Of a stretch of DNA of 52,288 nucleotides, positions 18,927 through 26,946 are shown piece after piece. A program made the translations under genes and the position numbers. The stretch is taken from positions 1-52,288 of the forward strand of contig NZ_JAEINV010000020.1 of NCBI RefSeq assembly GCF_016342705.1. The letters run 5' to 3'. The stretch is from Lutibacter sp. Its GTDB lineage: Bacteria > Bacteroidota > Bacteroidia > Flavobacteriales > Flavobacteriaceae. Position 1 is the stretch's first letter, and the number at the start of each line of letters is the position of its first letter. The notes beneath the pieces were generated by a model. The model did not search any database. It was given only the letters and a program-made list of their open reading frames with translations, and was not told the DNA's origin.

Positions 18927-18955
18927 GAAAAGAGGAACTTTTCGTTCCTCTTTTC
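18927..18955 (-). terminator. Terminator after the aconitase gene
   Basis: The 12-bp stem GAAAAGAGGAAC / GTTCCTCTTTTC has a 5-base loop and is followed on the minus strand by ATTTTTATT. It lies 31 bp past the aconitase stop. Confidence 0.75.
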
Positions 18956-18985
18956 TTAAAATATTTAAAATAGCTAATAAGCTAA

Positions 18986-21250
18986 TTAACAAGCATTTTC
19001 CTTTTTAATTAAGTTTAATGCAGAGCCTTCATTATACCATTCTATTTGACCTTTATTATAAGTATGGTTTAATTTTATAATCTCTTTACTTCCATTTTTA
19101 TGAACAATTTCAAGAGATAATTGCTTTCCTGGAGCAAATTCATTTAAATCTAAAAAGTTAAATGAATCATCTTCTTGAATCAAATCATAATCAGCTTCAT
19201 TAGCAAAAGTTAATCCCAACATACCTTGCTTTTTCAAGTTAGTTTCGTGTATTCGTGCAAAAGATTTCACAATTACTGCAGCAACTCCTAAATGACGAGG
19301 CTCCATTGCCGCATGTTCTCTTGAAGAACCTTCACCGTAATTATGGTCTCCAACAACTATAGATTTTACACCTGCTACTTTATAAGCTCTTGCTGTATCT
19401 GGAACTGCTCCGTACTCACCTGTTAGTTGGTTTTTAACTGAATTTGTTTCTTTATTAAATGCATTTACAGCTCCAATTAAACAATTATTAGAAATATTAT
19501 CTAAATGTCCACGGAAACGTAACCAAGGACCAGCCATAGATATATGATCTGTTGTACATTTACCGAATGCTTTAATTAATAATTTTGCATTTACAATTGT
19601 ATTTCCAATTGGTTCAAATGGTGTTAAAAGTTGAAGTCTTTCAGAATCTTCTTTTACAACAACATTTACTCCAGAACCATCTTCATAAGGTGCTTCGTAA
19701 CCAGCATCTTCAACTGCAAAACCTTTTGGAGGCAATTCTAATCCAGTTGGTTCATCAAAAGAAATTTCTTCCCCATTTTTATTAATTAAGGTATCTGTCA
19801 TTGGATTAAAATCCAACCTTCCTGCAATAGCTATGGCAGCCACCATTTCTGGTGAAGCAACAAATGCATGTGTATTTGGATTACCATCTGCTCTTTTTGA
19901 AAAATTTCTATTAAAAGAGTGTATAATTGTATTTTTTTCTTGTTTTGATGCTCCTTCTCTATCCCATTGTCCAATACAAGGTCCACAAGCATTTGTGAAA
20001 ATTTTTGCATTTAAATTTTCAAAAATCTCTAATAAACCATCTCTATCTGCAGTATATCTAACTTGCTCAGAACCAGGATTTATACCAAACTCTGCTTTTG
20101 CAACTAGCCCTTTATCTACGGCTTGTTTTGCAACAGAAGCTGCTCTTGATAAATCTTCATAAGATGAGTTTGTACAAGATCCTATTAATCCCCAATCAAC
20201 TTTTAAAGGCCAACCATTTTTGTTAGCTTTTTCAGTCATTTCACCAACAACCGTTGCTAAATCTGGAGTAAAAGGTCCATTTAATTGAGGTTTTAATTCA
20301 GATAAATTAATTTCAATTACCTGATCAAAGTATTGTTCTGGATTTGCATATACTTCTTCATCACCTGTTAAGTAAGATGCTATTTTATTTGCTTCATCTG
20401 CAACTTCATTTCTATCTGTTGCACGTAAATAACGCTCTATAGACTCATCATACCCAAAAGTTGATGTTGTTGCTCCAATTTCTGCACCCATATTACAAAT
20501 GGTTCCTTTTCCTGTCGCAGACATAGATTTAGCTCCTTCACCAAAATATTCAACAATACAACCAGTTCCTCCTTTTACCGTTAAAATTCCAGCAACTTTT
20601 AAAATTACATCTTTTGGGGCAGACCAACCAGAAAGTTTTCCTGTTAATTTAATACCTATTAGTTTTGGAAATTTTAATTCCCAAGCCATTCCTGCCATAA
20701 CATCCACAGCATCAGCACCTCCTACACCAATAGCAATCATCCCTAATCCGCCAGCATTTACTGTATGCGAATCTGTTCCAATCATCATTCCACCTGGAAA
20801 TGCGTAATTTTCTAATACTACTTGGTGAATAATTCCAGCACCTGGTTTCCAAAAACCAATTCCATATTTATTTGATACTGAAGCTAAAAAGTTAAAAACT
20901 TCACTACTGGTATTTAAAGCTGATTGCAAATCTTTATCTGCACCAATTTTAGCCTGTATTAAGTGATCACAATGTACAGTAGTTGGCACAGCAACCTTAC
21001 TTTTACCAGCTTGAATAAATTGTAATAAAGCCATTTGAGCAGTTGCATCTTGACAAGCAATGCGGTCTGGAGCAAAATCTACATAATCTTTACCTCTTTC
21101 AAAAGCTGTAGTTGCTTTACCATCCCAAAGGTGGTTGTATAATATTTTTTCAGCTAAAGTTAAAGGTTTACCTACAACGGATTTAGCAGCGTCAACACGT
21201 TCTGCCATTCTTCCATAAACACCTTTAATCATTTCAATATCAAAAGCCAT
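18986..21250 (-). CDS. Aconitate hydratase (mitochondrial-type)
   Basis: A 754-aa aconitase interconverting citrate and isocitrate in the TCA cycle. The three [4Fe-4S] ligands are visible: C359 in [10 protein letters not shown], and C422 and C425 in [10 protein letters not shown]. Substrate motifs [16 protein letters not shown] and the swivel-domain [15 protein letters not shown] are intact. The length and domain order match the mitochondrial-type aconitases common in Bacteroidota. It is a single gene with its own terminator and a 233-bp AT-rich upstream region in which I see no certain promoter or further gene. Confidence 0.95.
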   Translation of the reverse strand: MAFDIEMIKGVYGRMAERVDAAKSVVGKPLTLAEKILYNHLWDGKATTAFERGKDYVDFAPDRIACQDATAQMALLQFIQAGKSKVAVPTTVHCDHLIQAKIGADKDLQSALNTSSEVFNFLASVSNKYGIGFWKPGAGIIHQVVLENYAFPGGMMIGTDSHTVNAGGLGMIAIGVGGADAVDVMAGMAWELKFPKLIGIKLTGKLSGWSAPKDVILKVAGILTVKGGTGCIVEYFGEGAKSMSATGKGTICNMGAEIGATTSTFGYDESIERYLRATDRNEVADEANKIASYLTGDEEVYANPEQYFDQVIEINLSELKPQLNGPFTPDLATVVGEMTEKANKNGWPLKVDWGLIGSCTNSSYEDLSRAASVAKQAVDKGLVAKAEFGINPGSEQVRYTADRDGLLEIFENLNAKIFTNACGPCIGQWDREGASKQEKNTIIHSFNRNFSKRADGNPNTHAFVASPEMVAAIAIAGRLDFNPMTDTLINKNGEEISFDEPTGLELPPKGFAVEDAGYEAPYEDGSGVNVVVKEDSERLQLLTPFEPIGNTIVNAKLLIKAFGKCTTDHISMAGPWLRFRGHLDNISNNCLIGAVNAFNKETNSVKNQLTGEYGAVPDTARAYKVAGVKSIVVGDHNYGEGSSREHAAMEPRHLGVAAVIVKSFARIHETNLKKQGMLGLTFANEADYDLIQEDDSFNFLDLNEFAPGKQLSLEIVHKNGSKEIIKLNHTYNKGQIEWYNEGSALNLIKKENAC

Positions 21251-21483
21251 ATCTATAATTGTTTATTTAGTTATTTTTAATTGTGCGAAGTTACAAAAAA
21301 TGATTCCTTTTATTGATATTCTTACATTTACAAAAGCATTTTTAGAGAAATAAATATTATGTGTCTATTTTTTTTATTATAAATAAAAATTACCTACGAA
21401 AACGTTGTAAATATTAGGAATATGGTAAAAAAACAAATTAATTTTATGTGTAAAAATTAATTTTTAAAAAAATGATAATGAAT

Positions 21484-22608
21484 TTAGCGTTTAAAGTTTC
21501 TATCTCTATATCTTAATATGGGGAGTTCAAAAAATTTATAAAGTATAATTGAAAAAAATAGCGTTATTATTAAAAATAAAAATACGATTCCCGTTTTTTG
21601 ATAATGAGAAAAACTTTCAATATGAAATAATTTTTGAATATTTAGCAGTACAATCGAATAATTTATTAAATAAATTGAATAAGAATGAACGCTTATAAAT
21701 TCAATTGGTTTTAAAAATAAACCCCTATAATTTAAATGATATAAATAAGGAAATAGCATTGCCAAACTTAAATGAACTAATTGTAAATAAATAAACACAT
21801 AAAAAAGAAGGTGACTTTTAGGAGTTAAATTAAAAATATAAATTATAATATGTAAGCTTAAAAACAATAAAACTCCTGCTAAAGCTATTGTTGATTTATA
21901 TTTTTTAAAGAATTTTAAATAATTTTTCATAAAATAAATTAATAAAAATCCAATGTAAATAGTATCCATTCTATAAATTACAACTTTTCTAAAAGAAGCA
22001 CTCCATTCGGCGTAAGAATTAATAGTTACATTTTTAAAATAAATTAATTTTAAACTAAAAAACACTAACATTAATATTAAAGTCACATAAAAAAATAGTT
22101 TTGTTTTATTCATATTTTTTAAAAAAGAAAGGCAAAAATAAAGTGCAAATGGCAATATTAAATATGCATATTCTTCTACAGATAAACTCCAAGATTCAGT
22201 AAAAAAATCTGGATGTGGACTAGAAAAATTTTGTAAAAACAAAAAATACGAACTTAAATTTTTCGGTAAACTTTCATGAAACAATAAAAGTATCACAATA
22301 TTTAGCAGTAAAATCAAATAATAATTAGGAAGTGTCCTAAACCATCTTCTTATCCAAAAATTAAATAAATAATTGTATTTAACTTTATTCTCTTCTATTA
22401 ATTTTAAAAGTATGCCACCTATTAAAAACCCGCTTAATACAAAAAATAAATCAACTCCAATAGATCCAAATGTTTTGATTACAGTTAAAACTATATGTTC
22501 AGATTTAGGGAAAATAAGTATTGACGCATGAGAAATCACAACTAAACTAATTGCAATCGTTCTAATAACATCTAATCCAAAAATTCTTTTTGAAAGAGGT
22601 AAAATCAT
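21484..22608 (-). CDS. Acyltransferase 3 family membrane protein (OafA/YrhL type)
   Basis: A 374-aa polytopic protein with about ten membrane helices. It has the family start FGLDVIRTIAISLVVISHAS, with the conserved His in the first helix, then FFVLSGFLIGGILLKL and LTESWSLSVEEYAYLILP-type segments (SWSLSVEEYAY). Members O-acetylate sugars of exopolysaccharides, O-antigen or peptidoglycan using an acyl donor from the cytoplasm. The substrate cannot be told: it stands alone between aconitase and the RNase P RNA gene, with no glycosyltransferases beside it. Confidence 0.85.
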   Translation of the reverse strand: MILPLSKRIFGLDVIRTIAISLVVISHASILIFPKSEHIVLTVIKTFGSIGVDLFFVLSGFLIGGILLKLIEENKVKYNYLFNFWIRRWFRTLPNYYLILLLNIVILLLFHESLPKNLSSYFLFLQNFSSPHPDFFTESWSLSVEEYAYLILPFALYFCLSFLKNMNKTKLFFYVTLILMLVFFSLKLIYFKNVTINSYAEWSASFRKVVIYRMDTIYIGFLLIYFMKNYLKFFKKYKSTIALAGVLLFLSLHIIIYIFNLTPKSHLLFYVFIYLQLVHLSLAMLFPYLYHLNYRGLFLKPIEFISVHSYSIYLINYSIVLLNIQKLFHIESFSHYQKTGIVFLFLIITLFFSIILYKFFELPILRYRDRNFKR

Positions 22609-22660
22609 CTATTTAAATTTAAATAAATGTAAGAAAATAATTATTTAGAAATTAAAAAAT

Positions 22661-22956
22661 AAGTAGGTCTATAAGCCGAATTTTGTACTTTTAAAAAGTT
22701 CTTATCATTTATCTAGACAATAAATTACTTTATTGCTCAATCTGCCTACCCCTTGAAATAGAGCGAGTGACTCTAAATTTTCAATATACATGGCATTGCA
22801 CCGCATAGAGTTTACCTGGTTTCACTACAGCCGAACTGTACTTGCTTTCTGTTGCACTTGTCCTCGACTCACGCCGGACGGATGTTATCCGCTATGCTAC
22901 TCTGTGGTGTCCGGACTTTCCTCTTCAATAAATTGAAGCGATAAGACGACCTACTT
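22661..22956 (-). ncRNA. rnpB: RNase P RNA, bacterial class A
   Basis: The catalytic RNA that trims the 5' leader from precursor tRNAs. On the minus strand the 5' end AAGTAGGTC pairs perfectly with the 3' end GACCTACTT (helix P1). The diagnostic GAGGAAAGTCCGGAC lies near the 5' end, followed by CAACAGAAAGCAAGTACAG, GAAACCAGGTAAACTC and the 3' ATTCGGCTTATAGACC. At about 296 nt it is compact for class A. It occupies the only gap longer than 300 bp without a protein gene other than the B12 riboswitch region (22609-23117). Confidence 0.93.
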
Positions 22957-22996
22957 AATTTCTTGCGAAAATACATTATTTATGTGTATAAAAAAA

Positions 22997-23017
22997 CCCA
23001 CTCAAAGATTGAGTGGG
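22997..23017 (-). terminator. Terminator upstream of the RNase P RNA gene (end of the grpE-dnaJ unit)
   Basis: The 9-bp stem CCCACTCAA / TTGAGTGGG has a 3-base loop and is followed on the minus strand by seven T residues. It insulates rnpB from grpE-dnaJ. Confidence 0.8.
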
Positions 23018-23038
23018 AAAATTGCTATGAAAAAGAAA

Positions 23039-23070
23039 AAGTGTTACCATTTATTTCACTGATAACACTT
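23039..23070 (-). terminator. Second hairpin after dnaJ
   Basis: An 8-bp stem AAGTGTTA / TAACACTT with a 16-base loop, then TTTCTTTTTC on the minus strand. It is weaker than the hairpin at 22997-23017; the two in tandem suggest tight insulation after dnaJ. Confidence 0.45.
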
Positions 23071-23117
23071 CAAATATAATTTATTTTTTATTAAAAAGAA
23101 ATAAAATATTTTGTTTT

Positions 23118-24242
23118 TTACGAAAACATATCTTTCACCTTTTCGAAAAATGATTTATCAAATTTAGAAGGGTTTGGTTTAAAGTTTTCGTCATTTTCCA
23201 TTTGTTCAAAAAACTTCTTTTGTTCTTTATTTAAACTCTGAGGTGTCCAAACATTTGTATGAACTAATAAGTCTCCATTTCCATAATGATCAATACTTGG
23301 CAATCCTTTTCCTCTTAGTCTTAATATTTTTCCAGATTGAGTGCCTGGTTCAATCTTTATTTTTACTTTTCCAGTAACAGTATCAATGTTTTTACTAGCT
23401 CCTAAAACTGCTTCAGAAAAATTAATGTATAAATCAAAATGTAAATTGGTTCCTTCTCGCTTTAAACTTTCATGAACCTGCTCTTCAATAACTACAATTA
23501 AATCTCCATCTATTGAATTATTCCCCGGGGCCGCATTTCCTTTTCCATTTACTTTTAATTGCACACCTTCTGTAACACCGGCAGGAATTTTAATAGAAAC
23601 TGTTTCTTCTTTAAACTCTAAACCGCTAGCATCAGCGTTTTTAGAACTTTTATCTAAAATTTCTCCAGCACCTTGACATGATGGACATGTTGATGCTGTT
23701 TGCATTCTACCCAAAATAGTATTGGTAACTCTCATTACTTGACCACTTCCATTACAGGTAGTACATGTTTTAAAAGTAACTCCTTCTGCTAAAACTTTCC
23801 TTCTAACTTTTACTTTCTTTTCAACTCCATTTGCAATTTCTTCCAGTGTTAATTTTACTCTAATTCGTAAATTACTACCTTTTACTCTTGCTCTTCCTCT
23901 AGATCCGCCACTAAAGCCACCAAATCCGCCACCGCCAAATGCGCCTCCAAAAATATCTCCAAATTGACTAAAGATATCATCCATATTCATTCCTCCATCG
24001 CCAAATCCTCCTTGACCTCCTTCAAAGGCTGCGTGACCATATTGGTCATATCTAGCTTTTTTGTTTTCGTCACTCAAAATTTCATATGCTGCAGCTGCCT
24101 CTTTAAAATTTTCTTCAGCCTGTTTATCACCTGGATTTTTATCTGGGTGATACTTTATAGCCATTTTTCTGTACGCTTTCTTTATATCTGTTGGTGTAGC
24201 ATTTTTTGCAATACCTAATATTTCGTAATAATCTTTCTTCAT
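23118..24242 (-). CDS. dnaJ: Chaperone DnaJ with a two-repeat zinc region
   Basis: A 374-aa Hsp40 co-chaperone that stimulates DnaK and presents unfolded clients. It has the J domain with HPD at 32-34, a Gly/Phe-rich linker (about 75-115) and the C-terminal beta domains. The cysteine-rich region holds only two CxxCxGxG motifs (CTTCNGSG at 160-167 and CPSCQGAG at 186-193) instead of the usual four, so it can form one zinc site rather than two. I recall the same reduced arrangement in other flavobacterial DnaJ proteins. It starts 9 bp after the grpE stop. Confidence 0.93.
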   Translation of the reverse strand: MKKDYYEILGIAKNATPTDIKKAYRKMAIKYHPDKNPGDKQAEENFKEAAAAYEILSDENKKARYDQYGHAAFEGGQGGFGDGGMNMDDIFSQFGDIFGGAFGGGGFGGFSGGSRGRARVKGSNLRIRVKLTLEEIANGVEKKVKVRRKVLAEGVTFKTCTTCNGSGQVMRVTNTILGRMQTASTCPSCQGAGEILDKSSKNADASGLEFKEETVSIKIPAGVTEGVQLKVNGKGNAAPGNNSIDGDLIVVIEEQVHESLKREGTNLHFDLYINFSEAVLGASKNIDTVTGKVKIKIEPGTQSGKILRLRGKGLPSIDHYGNGDLLVHTNVWTPQSLNKEQKKFFEQMENDENFKPNPSKFDKSFFEKVKDMFS

Positions 24243-24251
24243 TTTATTAAA

Positions 24252-24779
24252 TTATTGTCCTACTACTACTCTAGGATATCTTATTATTTTATCGCCTAAT
24301 TTATAACCTTGCTCCACTATATCAATTATTTTACCTTTTAATTCTTCTGATGGTGCAGGAATTTGTGTAATTGCTTCGTGTAATTCAACATCAAAAACAT
24401 CACCAGCATTCACAGTTATAGATGTTAGTCCTTTTTGAGATAATGAATTTCTAAGTTTATTATTAATTAATTCCATACCAACAAGCGCAGCATCCTCATT
24501 AGATTTCTTTAACTCGGCCAAACCTCTGTCAAAATCATCTAAAATTGGCAATAAAACTGTCATTAATTCCTCATTGGCAGTTTTAAATAATTCAATTCTT
24601 TCTTTTGATGTTCTTTTTTTATAATTTTCAAATTCAGCAAATAATCTTAAAAATTTATCTTTTTCTTGACTTACTTCTTTCTTTAGCTTGTCTTCAACGC
24701 TTATTTCTTGAACTTCAGGCTGAATTTCATCATTTTCAGTTATTTCTTTTTCTGCCTTTGTATCTTTCTTTTTGCTCAT
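24252..24779 (-). CDS. grpE: Nucleotide exchange factor GrpE
   Basis: A 175-aa protein that releases ADP from DnaK. It has an acidic N-terminal tail, a long coiled coil (about 28-85; KFLRLFAEFENYKKRTSKER) and the C-terminal beta domain ending IIDIVEQGYKLGDKIIRYPRVVVG, which carries the family signature. It is co-transcribed with dnaJ. A good two-part promoter lies 36-67 bp upstream of its ATG. Confidence 0.94.
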   Translation of the reverse strand: MSKKKDTKAEKEITENDEIQPEVQEISVEDKLKKEVSQEKDKFLRLFAEFENYKKRTSKERIELFKTANEELMTVLLPILDDFDRGLAELKKSNEDAALVGMELINNKLRNSLSQKGLTSITVNAGDVFDVELHEAITQIPAPSEELKGKIIDIVEQGYKLGDKIIRYPRVVVGQ

Positions 24780-24814
24780 ATTAATTGCTTAAAAATTTTC
24801 TTAGTAATCTATTA

Positions 24815-24846
24815 CAAAAGTACTGCCAATATTGATTTTATGCCAA
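24815..24846 (-). promoter_or_regulatory. Promoter of grpE-dnaJ with overlapping direct repeats
   Basis: On the minus strand TTGGCA is separated by 18 bp from TACTTTTG, a full match to the Bacteroidota -33/-7 plan (TTG then TAnnTTTG). ATATTGGCA occurs twice, at 24841-24849 and 24824-24832. The first copy supplies the -33 box and the second falls in the spacer, so a heat-shock regulator could bind there. Confidence 0.55.
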
Positions 24847-24918
24847 TATGACATTTAGTTTTTTAATAAATTTTAAATTTAATTTTTCCTAAATTAGAAT
24901 TGATTTCTATAATGAAGT

Positions 24919-26232
24919 TTAATTTGCGGCAACTCTTGTTATTTTGGCACCAATAGCACGTAATCTTTCATCAATATTTTGATATCCGCGATCTATTTGT
25001 TCAATATTATGAATTGTGCTTGTACCGGTTGCAGATAATGCTGCTATTAAAAGTGAAATTCCAGCTCTAATATCAGGTGAAGTCATTACAGTAGCTTTTA
25101 AACTTGACTCATGATTCATTCCAATAACAGTTGCTCTATGAGGATCACAAAGTATTACTTTTGCGCCCATATCAATTAATTTATCAACAAAAAACAATCG
25201 ACTTTCAAACATTTTTTGATGAATAAGAACACTTCCTTTAGCTTGTGTTGCAACCACTAAAATGATACTCAATAAATCTGGAGTAAAACCTGGCCAAGGA
25301 GCATCTGAGATGGTTAAAATTGAACCATCAATAAAATTCTGAATTTCATAATTTTCTTGTGCAGGAATAAAAATATCATCGCCTCTTTTTTCTAAATTAA
25401 TTCCTAATTTTTGAAAAACCCGCGGTATTAAACCTAGATTTTCCCAACTTACATCTTTAATAGTAATTGAAGATTTGGTCATAGCTGCCATTCCAATCCA
25501 GCTACCAATTTCAATCATATCAGGTAAAATTCTATGAGAACAACCTCCTAAGTTTTTAACACCTTCAATTTTTAATAAATTAGATCCAACTCCAGTAATT
25601 TTAGCGCCCATACTATTCAACATTTTGCATAATTGTTGGATATATGGCTCACAAGCTGCATTATAAATGGTGGTGATTCCTCTAGCTAAAACAGCTGCCA
25701 TTACAATATTTGCAGTTCCAGTTACTGAAGCTTCTTCCAACAACATATCTGTTCCTGTTAAATATTCAGCTTCAACACCGTAAAATTTCTCATCGGTATT
25801 ATATCTAAACTTAGCTCCAAGATTTATAAACCCTTCAAAATGAGTATCTAACCTTCTTCTTCCTATTTTATCTCCTCCAGGACGTGGAATATAACCTTTT
25901 CCAAAACGTGCTAAAAGCGGGCCAACAATCATAATTGAACCTCTTAAAGAACTTCCGTCTTTTTTAAATTTATCAGATTCTAAATATTCTAAATCAATTT
26001 CATCAGCTTGAAACTCATAAGTATCAGCATTTAACTTGTTTACTTTAACGCCTAATTCCCCTAAAATAAAAATAAGTTTATTAACATCAATAATATCTGG
26101 AACATTGCTAATTGTAACCTTTTCTGGGGTTAAAATAACACTACAAATTACTTGAAGCGCTTCATTTTTAGCTCCTTGAGGTGTTATACTTCCATGTAAT
26201 TTATGACCTCCTTCTATAACAAATGTTGACAT
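24919..26232 (-). CDS. murA: UDP-N-acetylglucosamine 1-carboxyvinyltransferase, Asp-type active site
   Basis: A 437-aa MurA, the first committed enzyme of peptidoglycan synthesis, adding enolpyruvate from PEP to UDP-GlcNAc. Visible are GAKNEALQVI (20-29), which holds the PEP-binding Lys-Asn, and repeated inside-out barrel motifs. In the active-site loop the usual PGGC is PGGD (RPGGDKIGRRRLDTH, D121, codon 25870-25872). This Cys-to-Asp change is known from Mycobacterium and Chlamydia, where it makes the enzyme insensitive to fosfomycin. The enzyme should be active. It follows the DUF4290 gene by 21 bp. Confidence 0.93.
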   Translation of the reverse strand: MSTFVIEGGHKLHGSITPQGAKNEALQVICSVILTPEKVTISNVPDIIDVNKLIFILGELGVKVNKLNADTYEFQADEIDLEYLESDKFKKDGSSLRGSIMIVGPLLARFGKGYIPRPGGDKIGRRRLDTHFEGFINLGAKFRYNTDEKFYGVEAEYLTGTDMLLEEASVTGTANIVMAAVLARGITTIYNAACEPYIQQLCKMLNSMGAKITGVGSNLLKIEGVKNLGGCSHRILPDMIEIGSWIGMAAMTKSSITIKDVSWENLGLIPRVFQKLGINLEKRGDDIFIPAQENYEIQNFIDGSILTISDAPWPGFTPDLLSIILVVATQAKGSVLIHQKMFESRLFFVDKLIDMGAKVILCDPHRATVIGMNHESSLKATVMTSPDIRAGISLLIAALSATGTSTIHNIEQIDRGYQNIDERLRAIGAKITRVAAN

Positions 26233-26253
26233 TACTAATTAAATTTTAAATGA

Positions 26254-26880
26254 TTATTGCTTTTTCTTTGGACGGTTATTGTTTTTTTTAGTATTTGTAT
26301 TTGGTTTTCTTTTACGCATTAAATCTTTTACTTCAGAAAGATTTTCATTACGCGTATCCAAATCAATTTTACCGTTTGAAAGATCTTTTAAATGCTTAAA
26401 AATTACTTCATCATCAACAGTATCCTTATTCCAATTTAAATAGCATTTTTTCATGTGATTTGCAATTGCAAAATACAATGCTGTTCTGGCTTCACCTTCT
26501 TCCCATGTTAAAGCTGTATCAATCATTGTTTGAATGTTATTCCCGTAAAAACGGTATTTAGATTCGTAATTTGGATACGCTAAACGGTCTGGTTTTGCCT
26601 GCAAAACTTCTCTTTCTGGCTTTTCATAAGGGGATTCAACATCTAATTTAAAATCAGACATTATAAATAACTGGTCCCAAAGTTTATGTTTAAAATCTGG
26701 TACATCTCTTAAATGTGGCTGTAAATTTCCCATAACATGTACAATGGCTTTTGCCATTTTGTTACGCTCCTCAACATCTTCTAAAGCAATACAATGATCT
26801 ACTAATTTTTGTATATGCCTTCCGTATTCTGGGATTATTAAATGTGGTCTTTCCGCATTATATTCTAAATCAAATTCCAT
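26254..26880 (-). CDS. DUF4290 family protein
   Basis: A 208-aa protein of a Bacteroidota family, starting MEFDLEYNAERPHLIIPEYG and with HVMGNLQPHLRDVPDFKHKLWDQLF. It is helical and soluble, with a Lys/Asn/Arg-rich tail (about 188-208) that may bind nucleic acid. The function is unknown. The tight spacing with murA (21 bp) and the helicase gene 66 bp upstream suggest one transcript. I named the family from memory of its N-terminal motif. Confidence 0.75.
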   Translation of the reverse strand: MEFDLEYNAERPHLIIPEYGRHIQKLVDHCIALEDVEERNKMAKAIVHVMGNLQPHLRDVPDFKHKLWDQLFIMSDFKLDVESPYEKPEREVLQAKPDRLAYPNYESKYRFYGNNIQTMIDTALTWEEGEARTALYFAIANHMKKCYLNWNKDTVDDEVIFKHLKDLSNGKIDLDTRNENLSEVKDLMRKRKPNTNTKKNNNRPKKKQ

Positions 26881-26946
26881 ATTTCTTTACTTCTTATTTT
26901 AATATTGCAAATTACAATATATAAATTGGTTTTACAATGTAATTAT

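Noticed and set aside
19833..20162. A 109-codon plus-strand frame within the aconitase gene
   Set aside because: Antisense to intact aconitase motifs; its composition is that of a reverse translation of aconitase, with no family features.
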